A DNA stretch of 39,416 nucleotides from Croceicoccus sp. (lineage in GTDB: Bacteria; Pseudomonadota; Alphaproteobacteria; Sphingomonadales; Sphingomonadaceae). Numbering within the stretch: the first letter of the stretch is position 1; every line of letters starts with the position of its first letter. Where the stretch lies: assembly GCA_029936705.1 (NCBI GenBank), contig JAPYSD010000002.1, positions 1 to 39,416 of the forward strand, in the 5' to 3' direction. Below, piece after piece: positions 22,505 to 30,760 of this stretch. The translations under genes and the position numbers were made by a program. The notes below the pieces were generated by a model. The model was not told the origin of the DNA. It was given only the letters and a program-made list of their open reading frames with translations, and did not search any database.

Positions 22505-23604
22505 GCCGCTACCCCCTCATTATGAAGTGCCGGTCGAGGCTGCGGATAGACATCCCCTTCCAACCAAATATGAATCATGTCGGCCGCCTCCTCGTTGGCG
22601 GCCGGCCCATCGAACGCGTAGCCGATCGCCTCCAGATAGGCGACAGGCAAATCACGCTCGAGTGCCGCCATCAAGGCACCAAGCGCCATGACCTTGCTTC
22701 CGAGCGGTGAAAGGATCATCAGCGATCCTCCGACCTCCGCAAAGACCGGCTTTCGCAGGTCATCAAGACGCAGGATCGTTCGATAGAGATCGAGCGGATC
22801 CGACTCGTCCGCATAGACAATATTGCGCGTATCTACCGACCACCCGCTCTCGAACTCGGTCAGAAACTCCTCGGCCAAGCGATCGCCGGCCCGCGGATCG
22901 ATCGTCGGAAACGGCAGGATCGGGCAGGTATCGTGCGGGTCGACGAAGGAATGCAGCCGTCCGAGCGCGCCGGCCCGCCCGGATGCGAGTTGCGGCAGCC
23001 AGAGCTTCGCGGCGCCGGCCGAGCCGTCGAGGGTCGATCCGCCGCGAAAGCCATGCACGAAGCCCGGCGCATCGCTCGATACCGACGTGATCGCGCCGTC
23101 GAGGGCCGGGTCATGTGTCACGAACAGGTGAAGATTGAACTCGGCCGGTGCCCGCACCGACCGTTCGACCAGATAGCGGATGATCGGGAACGCCGTGCCG
23201 ACCGAAAGCGCGCTGATATCGACGACGACATCGGTCGTCTCCGCGAAATCCTGCCGACCGATCAGCGCGACCGCATTCCGGCCGCCCACTACCGCGCCGT
23301 CGCTCCCGAAGATGTTCACCGGTGCCATCTCATGCGCCGGAATTGCCGCCCGTAGCACGTCGCCATTCGTGGTAGCGCGGTCGATCAGCGTCTGCGTCGG
23401 CTTCGGGCGCTCTTCCTGAAAAAACAACCCCCGGATTTGGCCTTCGGTGTTGGCGAGCCGCCGCGCCACGGTCGTAGAACGAGGATCAAAGCCAGCCCCG
23501 CCCACCAGCAGGATGCGACGTTCGGGGCGGGCGAAATAATCGTCCACGAAGCCGTCAATCTCGGCGCCGCGATGCGAGACGCAGGGATCCCATCGGCCGG
23601 CCAT
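22501..23604 (-). CDS. Uncharacterised Rossmann-like protein of the five-gene operon
   Basis: A 367-residue soluble protein of no named family that I know. Residues 29-50 (RRILLVGGAGFDPRSTTVARRL) form a strand-glycine loop-helix like a nucleotide-binding or sensor Rossmann unit. Residues about 144-166 (TDVVVDISALSVGTAFPIIRYLVE) resemble the D-I-S strand-turn seen in several uncharacterised conflict-system proteins. Later parts include NLHLFVTHDPALDGAI and PLDLYRTILRLDDLRKPVFAEVGGSLMILSPLGSKVMALGALMAAL, the last with a helix-rich, ligand-site look. It overlaps both neighbours (1 bp with the ATPase gene, 4 bp with the kinase gene), so it must act with them. It could be the sensor or the effector; neither can be told from sequence. 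Confidence 0.7.
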   Translation of the reverse strand: MAGRWDPCVSHRGAEIDGFVDDYFARPERRILLVGGAGFDPRSTTVARRLANTEGQIRGLFFQEERPKPTQTLIDRATTNGDVLRAAIPAHEMAPVNIFGSDGAVVGGRNAVALIGRQDFAETTDVVVDISALSVGTAFPIIRYLVERSVRAPAEFNLHLFVTHDPALDGAITSVSSDAPGFVHGFRGGSTLDGSAGAAKLWLPQLASGRAGALGRLHSFVDPHDTCPILPFPTIDPRAGDRLAEEFLTEFESGWSVDTRNIVYADESDPLDLYRTILRLDDLRKPVFAEVGGSLMILSPLGSKVMALGALMAALERDLPVAYLEAIGYAFDGPAANEEAADMIHIWLEGDVYPQPRPALHNEGVAA

Positions 23605-25514
23605 CAGGGGACCTCATCCAGAAGCCGAACCAGATCGTCGGCGCGCCGCTCGAGAAACCCGCCCCGCTTGAGAGTCAGGCCATGATGGAGCAGCAACACG
23701 CCGCCCAGCTCGATGAGACACCATTTGCGCTTCTTCGTGCCATGGTCCGGCACGAGCACAAAGGCGTTATAGGCCACGCCGAACTGCAAAACGCGCGCGA
23801 GATCGGGATGGCTCGTCGGGATCGAGTCGAACTCGTCTTGCGGAATTCCGAAGGCAGTCGCCCCACCCCCCAGCGACGCATTGCCTTCCAGGCTCTTGGT
23901 AACGCATTCCCGAGCGATCCCATCCGACAGACGCCTGACCAACTGCTGCTGCGGGAAGTCCCATTCCCGCACCATCTCGCTGGCGCGTTCGCGCAGCAGC
24001 TTGTGCTGCATCCCGCTGCGCAGCGTCGGCGCCTTGGCGCGAATGAGCTGGGTCTCCGACTGGGAGACCAGGCGGGCAGCCAGTTGCAGAAACTGCTCGG
24101 CATTCTCCGAACTAGCATCGCAGAGCGCATCGATCCCGAAATAATAAGGCCGATCATAGCGATGGAGGAGATGAATGCGGGCACCTTCCGCGATCGAGGC
24201 ATCAACCGTCAGCGGGCGGTTCGGCTCGACATCCTCCTCCGGCTGATCGAACAGGCCTCGCTGGGGTATCCGCTTGGCATAGCGCTCAAACAGCACCGAC
24301 AGCATTGCCATCTGCATGTCCTCGCCGGCCTCGCCCGTGCCTTCCAAATAGGTGGCAATATCCTGCGCGAGCGCGTGCCGGCGGACGGCAGAGATGTTAT
24401 GACGGCGCTGAAGCACGTCGACATGCTCCGCCAACCGTTCCCGTTTGCTCTGTGCGATTATCTCGGGCGTAGTCGACAACAGATCGCCGAGATTGTTCAG
24501 CCGGCGGCGATTAAACACCTCCATCTGGCTCAAATAGCGGCCAGCCATATCTCGCGCCATCTTGCGGAATGCGCGCCGCTGCCCGAGCCGGTCGTCGGTG
24601 CTCTGCATCCAGATATCGGTGATTTCCCGGGCACGTTTGAGGCCCGGCTCCTCACCGTCCTGCGGTTCGGCATCCAGCAGGACGTCAGCAGGCGTGAGCG
24701 CGTCGAGCCGAGTCAGGATCCAGCGCGAAACTTTAAGTTCTCGCCGCGCGAGCCAGCGCTGCAAGGCGGCCAATTGAGCCGGATGGAGGCTGTGCGCATC
24801 GTCGAAGATGATCAACGGGCGGAGCGTCAGCACATCCTCGCCATCGACAATGCGGAAGGATTCGATGACGTCGAATGGGCGATAGGCCGCGGCCGCCTGG
24901 TCATCGATATCCTTGACGTCGGGCGGCATGAGTGCGGCTGAAATCCGATAGATCGCGAGTTCGACCTCGCGCGCGCGCTGGAGCAGATCGGGACCGGCCG
25001 TCCCCCCGATCGCGGTCAACGCCGCATCGGCGTCTGCGCGAGGAATGATCTCAACCTGATCGAGCGCGACGCCTGCCGTCTGCAAGTTGCGCAGCCATGC
25101 TAGGATCGTGCGCGCTTGGAGGAGGGCGATCATCAACCCTGCCTTGAGCTCGTCGGGATAGGGAAACTCCCAGAATTCGCGATATTCCGCCTCGAGCGGA
25201 AGCCTGCCCCCCAGCAGGACCGGCTGCTCATCGACCAGCGCCCCGCACGCCGTCAGCGTGTCGATCAACGGCTTGTAGGTGTTGAGGCCGCGATTGCGCA
25301 GCAGCGTGCGCAGCGTCGCATACTGGAACAGCCGGGCCAGGGTCGTCTTGCCGCTGCCCGGCGTGCCGATCACCATTGCCAAGCGATCGTAGAGCCGCCC
25401 ATCCTTTGCCGGCTTCTCGAAGAAGGTCGACAGCGGTTCGGGCGTCACGACAGCCAAAAAGGCCTCGTCATCGCGAAGATATTCGGTGGCGCGCTTCTCG
25501 AAGGGATTGATCAT
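23604..25514 (-). CDS. ORC/CDC6-like AAA+ P-loop ATPase
   Basis: A 636-residue ATPase. Walker A is GTPGSGKTT (residues 50-58), Walker B LIIFDDAH (234-241) and a sensor-like strand is WILTRLD (265-271). This order and the N-terminal INPFEKRATEYLRDDEAFL agree with bacterial ORC/CDC6-like ATPases that occur in operons with phosphoribosyltransferase-like proteins; from memory Pfam holds domains named ORC-CDC6-like and PRTase-CE for such pairs, which I cannot check. The C-terminal half (about 300-636) is helical and includes RLHLLHRYDRPYYFGIDAL-like stretches with no known fold. It likely gates or senses for the enzymes encoded beside it. It begins 9 bp after the PRTase-like gene and overlaps the next gene by 1 bp. 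Confidence 0.8.
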   Translation of the reverse strand: MINPFEKRATEYLRDDEAFLAVVTPEPLSTFFEKPAKDGRLYDRLAMVIGTPGSGKTTLARLFQYATLRTLLRNRGLNTYKPLIDTLTACGALVDEQPVLLGGRLPLEAEYREFWEFPYPDELKAGLMIALLQARTILAWLRNLQTAGVALDQVEIIPRADADAALTAIGGTAGPDLLQRAREVELAIYRISAALMPPDVKDIDDQAAAAYRPFDVIESFRIVDGEDVLTLRPLIIFDDAHSLHPAQLAALQRWLARRELKVSRWILTRLDALTPADVLLDAEPQDGEEPGLKRAREITDIWMQSTDDRLGQRRAFRKMARDMAGRYLSQMEVFNRRRLNNLGDLLSTTPEIIAQSKRERLAEHVDVLQRRHNISAVRRHALAQDIATYLEGTGEAGEDMQMAMLSVLFERYAKRIPQRGLFDQPEEDVEPNRPLTVDASIAEGARIHLLHRYDRPYYFGIDALCDASSENAEQFLQLAARLVSQSETQLIRAKAPTLRSGMQHKLLRERASEMVREWDFPQQQLVRRLSDGIARECVTKSLEGNASLGGGATAFGIPQDEFDSIPTSHPDLARVLQFGVAYNAFVLVPDHGTKKRKWCLIELGGVLLLHHGLTLKRGGFLERRADDLVRLLDEVP

Positions 25515-25523
25515 GGCCGCCGC

Positions 25524-26663
25524 TCAGACATGCCTCTGCCGCCGCCGGAACAGAGGGCGCATCGCCGGAGCCGCAACACCATCACGGTCCCCGCCCGCGG
25601 TCTCCGCCCAGAGCAACGCGACCGCGTTATTCGGTGTATTGTGATTCAGCACGAGGGGGAGCGCACAGCCGCCATAGCCAAGGCCGAGATGCTCGACGCC
25701 GCCAACATCCGTGTGCTTCGTGCGAATGATCGGATCGTAATATGTCTGGGTCAGCTTGATGAACGCATCGTCACGCCCTTCAACGACGCCCAGGGGCAGG
25801 TCAGTCGGGAGTACCGTGCCGAACGAAATATGGACCGCCTTGGCCCAGCCGTCGCCGACCAGCGCATCTTTTGCGAGCTCTTGACGCTCGCCGATGGCCT
25901 GCGCTGCGGTCGAAGAGGCGATATAGTGATGCACGCAAAGCTCCCAATTCGGATCGAACGGGTCGCTTCCGAGGACCTGGCGCGCGCCTTCGATTGACTC
26001 CTTGAAGCGCCAGAGCTTCCCCGACCACTTCTGCTTCTTCTCGTTGTAGCGGAAGAACGATGTGCCCGTCCCCGCGAAATCGTCGACAAGATAGACCAGC
26101 CGAAACAGCGCCTGCTCGTCCTTCAGATCCTCGCGAAGGTTGCCGAGAAGGTCTTCCCATTTCTCCTTGTCGAGCTGTGTTGCGAGCACCAGCTGTTCAT
26201 TGGTGAGCAGCCCGACATTGCTATGGCGAACGCCGTCGATCCGTGCGCCGTCGCTCAACCCCATGACGAGGGTCTGGCGGCGCAAGCGTTCCACGTCGCT
26301 CCGCGCCGCTTCATCGCCTAGCACCCGAAAGGCGGGAATGCCGCGCTGCGCCGCGACCGTCGACACCAGACGTTCCCGCATCGTCTTTGGATAGAACTGT
26401 TCGACGAGCTTCTGCATTTCGATGGGCCCGACATAGACCAACCTACTGCGCACGAACGCATAGGCCGTCTCGCGTTCCGCCCGATCGAACTGCTGGAGCC
26501 AGGTGGCGAGACTCTCGAAAAACCGCATGCCCGCCTGGAAATCCCGGTAGCCGTCATATTTCAGCCGCGCCATCAGCCGCAGCCAGCGATATTCCTCCCG
26601 GGCGCGCTCGTCGCTCCAGTGCATGATCTCGGCAAGGACTTTGAGGCCTAGATCCTGGTTCAT
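25524..26663 (-). CDS. Phosphoribosyltransferase-like protein (conflict-system type)
   Basis: A 379-residue soluble protein. The PRPP-loop signature of type I phosphoribosyltransferases is present as LVYLVDDFAGTGTSFFR (VDDFAGTGTS, residues 193-202). The N-terminal 100 residues are helical (EEYRWLRLMARLKYDGYRDF) and contain FVRSRLVYVGPIEMQKLVEQFYP. The C-terminal part carries VLNHNTPNNAVALLW, a motif I have seen in similar proteins linked to ATPase-containing operons. Type I enzymes move phosphoribose from PRPP to a base; this version is long and lacks an obvious hood domain, so the acceptor is unknown. Its ATG overlaps the stop of the SIS-HAD gene by 4 bp. Confidence 0.8.
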   Translation of the reverse strand: MNQDLGLKVLAEIMHWSDERAREEYRWLRLMARLKYDGYRDFQAGMRFFESLATWLQQFDRAERETAYAFVRSRLVYVGPIEMQKLVEQFYPKTMRERLVSTVAAQRGIPAFRVLGDEAARSDVERLRRQTLVMGLSDGARIDGVRHSNVGLLTNEQLVLATQLDKEKWEDLLGNLREDLKDEQALFRLVYLVDDFAGTGTSFFRYNEKKQKWSGKLWRFKESIEGARQVLGSDPFDPNWELCVHHYIASSTAAQAIGERQELAKDALVGDGWAKAVHISFGTVLPTDLPLGVVEGRDDAFIKLTQTYYDPIIRTKHTDVGGVEHLGLGYGGCALPLVLNHNTPNNAVALLWAETAGGDRDGVAAPAMRPLFRRRQRHV

Positions 26664-28597
26664 AGCAGCGCATCCGCCTTGAAGCGGACACCGCCTTCAC
26701 ACGGCTCAAGTGCGTCCAGATATTCGAGGGTCACTTGCAGGCCCCGCTGCCCCGGCTGACCAAGGTTCCAGCATGTGCTCGGATCGACGCTGATCTCGTC
26801 CACGCTCAGGGCGAACGGCTCGCGCAAAAGCGCATAGTCGTTTCCTGGCCACCGACCGCGATCGCCAATCGCCAGCAGGGCACCATCGTCGATCCGAGAG
26901 CGGATCGCCGCCAGTACGTTGGCCTTGGACACATGCTCAGGCACGATATCGATCGAATGACTCGACCGCGTGACGATCACATTGCGCATTCCCTGCGTGA
27001 GCAGTACTTCATGCGCCAGATCCCACAGTCGCGACTCCGACAGTCCTTGTCGGGCTTCCAATGTGACCTGGTATTTTCGGTCCGATTGTATCGCGGCGCC
27101 CGCCAGTTCGGGCTGATCGCGCAGCGCTAGCGCCAACGCGGCGAGCTCATCGCACGGTTCGTCTTTGCCATCCGGCGCATTATCTTCCCCCAACGCTGCT
27201 ATTTCGGCGCCATTATAATAGCCGATCAGCACGTTTTCCCACAATGATTTAGGCAGCGCAGCCTGAAGGTCGCGCCGCACCGAGGCGCCCCGCCCCGTGG
27301 CGATCGCCAACTTGACGCCTGCGCCGAGCAGGCGATTCAATTGGCTCTTGACCTCGGGCGACACGGCATCGAACCGATGCCGCGTGTCGACCAGCGTCCC
27401 GTCATAGTCGAGCGTGATCGCCCGAAAGACAGGCCCCAACAGCCGCTGGCGGAAAGCTTCCAACGCCCCCTGCCAGCGCGCAAGGTCGCCCGCATCGGCA
27501 AGCTGCGCGGCGGAAGCGCCCGCCTTGCGATGGATTGCCGCGGCTTGCCTGGGGGTCAGGTTGGCGATGCGGGGCGCCGCGGTGCGCGGCAACGGCAGAT
27601 GATAGAGCTTGCGTCCAAATTCGGGGACGCCCGGGCGTCCCGGATCGAGGCCCCGCGCGCGCCCCGCCCAACCCGTGATCTGCAACGCCGCGATGAGCGA
27701 CGCCAGCATCGTCGCCATCGGCGATGCTGGCAGCTCAAGCCTTGCGATGGGTATCTCGGGCGGCAGCAGTGCAAGTGTGCGCTCCGCGAGATCAGCTCCA
27801 GTCGGTGAATAAAGCGCGAGTACGGCGCTAGCATCGCCCCGCTTGGCGAGCCAATGATGCCGACCATGTGCGAAGTTCCGGTAGTCCGCGATTTGCAGGT
27901 TGCCCACCGCAGCTTCGGTGAACTTGGACTCGAGGTCGATCGCCCCGATCCGGCTGTCTGCATCGTGAAGGACAATAGTCGTGCCACGCCGCCACAAATG
28001 CTCGGTCGTTAGTGCCCAGTTTTCGATCTGAGCGGACCCAGCGTCGAGCAACGGCGCTATGTTGACACGTACCGCTTCCCACTCTTCTGCAGTGCCGAGT
28101 TCAAGCAAATATGCCCGGACAAGCACAGCGATAAAGCCCAGCAAGGAATTGGTGGCGAGGAAGCCGTCCTTACCCGCTGGCGGTGGAAAAAGCAGCAGAT
28201 CAACGAAAGTGTGTCTGCGAGCAAGATCGGACAAGGGACTTTCCGAGCGACCACAGAGGATGGCGAGTTGCCGCGGCTCCTGGTTTGCCAGCCGGCGCGC
28301 TGCACCTAAAATGTCGACGTTGCTTCCGCCGGCACTCAACAACCAGTTCGCGAGCGGCGCTGCGCTTGGTTCGGTCACATCTAGCGGGGTCGCCACTACG
28401 CCCAGTTGGCGTGTAACATATTGATGCAGCTGCGCCAGCGCGTGCGCCGCCGTAAGAGAACCACCAGATCCCACTGCGCGAAGCGGCATTCCTCCGGCCG
28501 TTCTCACGGCGCGTCGCAACGCTCCAATGTCCACGTCATCAGCCCAGGCGAACGTCTCCGCAAGCCGCGCCATCTCAGCTGCATATGGCTTCGCCAT
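26660..28597 (-). CDS. SIS (sugar isomerase)-HAD hydrolase fusion protein
   Basis: A 645-residue two-domain enzyme starting at ATG 28597 behind AAGGAGAG, the strongest ribosome binding site in the operon. The SIS part (about 30-340) has AVGSGGSLTAAHALAQLHQY (sugar-phosphate loop), TNSLLGFIAVLVRAYLLEL and the GlmS-like ESKFTEAAVGNLQIADYRNF. The HAD part (about 390-620) has motif I LDYDGTLVDT (nucleophile Asp 397), motif II IATGRG, and motif IV AIGDRGRWPGNDYALL, like the Cof/SPP phosphatases. So one chain would bind or isomerise a phosphosugar and the other remove phosphate. It is the first gene of the five-gene operon and overlaps the PRTase-like gene by 4 bp. Confidence 0.85.
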   Translation of the reverse strand: MAKPYAAEMARLAETFAWADDVDIGALRRAVRTAGGMPLRAVGSGGSLTAAHALAQLHQYVTRQLGVVATPLDVTEPSAAPLANWLLSAGGSNVDILGAARRLANQEPRQLAILCGRSESPLSDLARRHTFVDLLLFPPPAGKDGFLATNSLLGFIAVLVRAYLLELGTAEEWEAVRVNIAPLLDAGSAQIENWALTTEHLWRRGTTIVLHDADSRIGAIDLESKFTEAAVGNLQIADYRNFAHGRHHWLAKRGDASAVLALYSPTGADLAERTLALLPPEIPIARLELPASPMATMLASLIAALQITGWAGRARGLDPGRPGVPEFGRKLYHLPLPRTAAPRIANLTPRQAAAIHRKAGASAAQLADAGDLARWQGALEAFRQRLLGPVFRAITLDYDGTLVDTRHRFDAVSPEVKSQLNRLLGAGVKLAIATGRGASVRRDLQAALPKSLWENVLIGYYNGAEIAALGEDNAPDGKDEPCDELAALALALRDQPELAGAAIQSDRKYQVTLEARQGLSESRLWDLAHEVLLTQGMRNVIVTRSSHSIDIVPEHVSKANVLAAIRSRIDDGALLAIGDRGRWPGNDYALLREPFALSVDEISVDPSTCWNLGQPGQRGLQVTLEYLDALEPCEGGVRFKADALL

Positions 28598-28662
28598 AAC
28601 TCTCCTTAATCTCGACCTTCGACCATCCCATACGATGCCTGGAACATCAAGAGAACAAAAAG

Positions 28663-28800
28663 ATGCTTCGCGAATACATTATGGCTCGCCTAAAGAGCTT
28701 GCACCCAGGTCAGGTTTCAATGGCCGCAGCAGCAATTGCGGTGAAAGTGATGAACGGCAGGAATGGGCACGTGGCTACCATTTATGATAGCAGCGTCTAA
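28663..28800 (+). CDS. Possible small protein (45 residues)
   Basis: An open frame from ATG 28663 to TAA 28800 encodes MLREYIMARLKSLHPGQVSM, then AAAAIAVKVMNGRNGHVATIYDSSV. It lies in the 376-bp stretch between the divergent five-gene operon and the HigBA module. The upstream ribosome binding site (GAGAAC) is weak, and the frame is short, so it may be chance. It is listed because nothing else occupies this space and its position, divergent from the operon, could suit a small regulator or inhibitor. Confidence 0.25.
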   Translation: MLREYIMARLKSLHPGQVSMAAAAIAVKVMNGRNGHVATIYDSSV

Positions 28801-28913
28801 GGTCGGCTATTCGCACGTCGCACCCCAATACCTGCCTTTCCGGATCGTCCGACCCTGCGGTCATACGGCATCACAGAAGCGTGCAGAGCAGGGGGCCGAA
28901 ATGGGAGTTTGCT

Positions 28914-28968
28914 TGTAATGTTCCGCAATACACTTACTTGACATGGATCTGTAATGTATGACATTACA
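28914..28968. promoter_or_regulatory. HigBA promoter with palindromic operator
   Basis: A perfect palindrome, TGTAATGT (28950-28957) and ACATTACA (28961-28968) around ATG, lies just before the toxin start. An extra TGTAATGT half-site occurs at 28914-28921. A consensus -35, TTGACA, at 28938-28943 sits between them. This is the expected site for repression by the HigA protein encoded downstream. Confidence 0.65.
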
Positions 28969-28973
28969 AATCC

Positions 28974-29256
28974 ATGGAGATCGAAAGCATCGATCATAAG
29001 AACCTCCGCAAGTTCTTCACGACAGGGAAGGCGAGGGGGGATTATAGAGGTAGAGCGGCTTCGCAGAATGCTGGCCTTTATCGATGCGACGGGCTCTTTT
29101 GACGAGCTGGCCATTCCGCCGAGCTACGGTTTCCATGCGTTGACAGGAGGCCGTGATGGCTGGTTCGCGATGACAGTCACGAAGAACTGGCGGCTTGTTT
29201 TTACCAAGGTGGACGAGACGACCATCGCCCATCTCGATCTGGAGGATTATCATTGA
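28974..29256 (+). pseudogene. higB: HigB-type toxin gene with a one-base frameshift
   Basis: From ATG 28974 the frame reads MEIESIDHKNLRKFFTTGKA, the expected HigB start, but a run of six G at 29035-29040 shifts it and a stop follows. With one G fewer, it continues IIEVERLRRMLAFIDATGSF, then LHALTGGRDGWFAMTVTKNWRLVF and LDLEDYH, the rest of a ~94-residue RelE/HigB RNase. WFAMTVTKNWRLVF is the conserved core. An in-frame ATG at 28954 exists for the second frame but would give an unrelated N-terminus. So the gene is either inactivated, expressed through slippage at the G run, or misread in sequencing. The stop overlaps the next ATG by one base. Confidence 0.75.
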
Positions 29257-29558
29257 TGACTCTCAAGATGCATCGTGCGCTGGCCGTTCACCCTGGTGCT
29301 TGGCTCAAAGAAGAGATGGTCGGGCCTTACGGTATTAGCGTGACCGATCTTGCCAATCGCTTTGGCGTGTCGCGTCCGCCTCTGAGCAATCTGCTCAACG
29401 GGAAGGCCGGGCTGTCGCCCGATATGGCGATCCGGTTCGAGAAGGCCTTTGGCGTTTCGGCAGCGACCTTGTTGCGCATGCAGGCAGCCTATGATCTCGC
29501 GCGCGCCGAGGAAATGGCCGATAGCATCAAGGTCGACCGCATTCCGGAACCGGTTTAG
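29256..29558 (+). CDS. higA: HigA-family antitoxin
   Basis: A 100-residue Xre-type protein starting at ATG 29256, overlapping the toxin TGA. The HigA signature is clear: HRALAVHPGAWLKEEMVGPYGISVTDLANRFGVSRPPLSNLLNGKAGLSPDMAIRFEKAFGVSAATLLRMQAAYDL. VTDLANRFGVSRPPLSNLLNG is the helix-turn-helix, and HPG near the start is typical. It should neutralise HigB and repress at the palindrome at 28950-28968. The coding sequence is intact even though its partner is frameshifted. After it, 218 bp to the aldo/keto reductase stop hold nothing recognisable. Confidence 0.93.
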   Translation: MTLKMHRALAVHPGAWLKEEMVGPYGISVTDLANRFGVSRPPLSNLLNGKAGLSPDMAIRFEKAFGVSAATLLRMQAAYDLARAEEMADSIKVDRIPEPV

Positions 29559-29776
29559 TCGGCAAAAGCGGCGCGCTGGCGTTTGAACCTCCATCATAGG
29601 GGACCGCAATGGTCCACGTTTTGTCAATTAGGCGGGAATTCGGCTAAAATCAGGCGCATTTTCAAAGGACCACGGCGCGCTGATAATATGCATTATGTAA
29701 AACCAATCTTTCCTTTTGCGTGCTGGGCGGCGGCCTCTACGCTTTCGCCAAAAAAGACGGACGCCGGACGTAGCTG

Positions 29777-30760
29777 TCAGAAATCCTCGGTATCGATCGT
29801 GCCGCGCATCGCATCGGGATAGCGGTGGCCCGAAACGCTCGCATGGCTCACGATCTCGCCGGCTTGCCTCAGCACCTCGCCGCTGATTTCAGACGCACCG
29901 GTTCCGAAATTCTCCGCCAGATGGGCAGGGTTCGTCGTGCCGGGGATCGCATGCAGATGATCGCCGCGCGAGAGTACCCATGCCAACGATAGCTGCCCGG
30001 GTGTGACCCCAGCCTCTGCCGCCAGCGCATTGAACGCACGGATCAGCTCCATGTTGCGCGGCCAGTTCGCTTCGCTGAAGCGCGGCATATTGGTGCGGAT
30101 GTCCTTGTCCTCCAGCAGCAGCGGGTCATCCAGCGCACCTGCCAGAGCACCCCGTGCCACCGGCGAAAAGGCGACGAGCGCGATGCCCAGTTCCTGCGTC
30201 GTGTCCAGCACGCCCAGTTCGACATTGCGGGTCCACGGCGAATATTCGGTCTGCACCGCCGCCATCGGATACACGCCATGCGCCTCGCGGATATGGGCGC
30301 TGCTCCATTCGGACACGCCGTAGGATCCGATCTTGCCCGCCTGAATCGCATCGGCGAGTGCGCCGACGCTGTCGGTAATGGGCACCTTGGGATCGAAGCG
30401 GTGCATGTAGAACAGGTCGATATGGTCGGTCTTCAGCCGCTTCAGGCTATCCTCGATCGACTGCGTCATCGCCGCGGGGCTGCAATCGATCCCGCGGTGC
30501 GGGCCGTCAACGACGATGCCGGTCTTGGATGCCAGCAGGAATTCATCCCGCCGGTCCATGATCGCCTCGCCGAGAATCTCTTCCGATACGCCCATCCCAT
30601 AGATATTGGCGGTGTCGAAATGGTCGTAACCCATGTCGAGCGCCTGCCGGAACAGCCGCACCGCAGCCTCACGCGGGGGCGGCGAGCCATAGGCCCAGGC
30701 CACATTCATGCAGCCAAGGCCGATGGCGTTTACATCGCGTCCGGCAAGCTGGCGCCGCAT
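29777..30760 (-). CDS. Aldo/keto reductase
   Basis: From ATG 30760 the protein has 327 residues, the normal AKR length (the frame is open 20 codons further up). The catalytic tetrad is visible: Asp and Tyr in HFDTANIYGMG, Lys in LLASKTGIV and His in DLFYMHRFDP. NADPH-site residues follow at AFSPVARGALAG and HAIPGTTNPAHLAENFG. It reduces aldehydes or ketones with NAD(P)H. The ATG overlaps the ligC stop (TGATG), so it is the last gene of the lig minus-strand operon. It may act on aromatic aldehydes or pathway semialdehydes; no characterised lig role is known to me. Confidence 0.88.
   Translation of the reverse strand: MRRQLAGRDVNAIGLGCMNVAWAYGSPPPREAAVRLFRQALDMGYDHFDTANIYGMGVSEEILGEAIMDRRDEFLLASKTGIVVDGPHRGIDCSPAAMTQSIEDSLKRLKTDHIDLFYMHRFDPKVPITDSVGALADAIQAGKIGSYGVSEWSSAHIREAHGVYPMAAVQTEYSPWTRNVELGVLDTTQELGIALVAFSPVARGALAGALDDPLLLEDKDIRTNMPRFSEANWPRNMELIRAFNALAAEAGVTPGQLSLAWVLSRGDHLHAIPGTTNPAHLAENFGTGASEISGEVLRQAGEIVSHASVSGHRYPDAMRGTIDTEDF

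Noticed and set aside
23682..24941. 419-codon plus-strand open frame opposite the ATPase gene
   Set aside because: The ATPase on the minus strand has Walker motifs and is in a coupled operon; the plus-strand frame is a high-GC shadow.
28954..29256. Intact 100-residue toxin starting at 28954
   Set aside because: Its first 28 residues are a wrong-frame reading of the conserved HigB N-terminus that starts at 28974; the frameshift explanation fits the family better.
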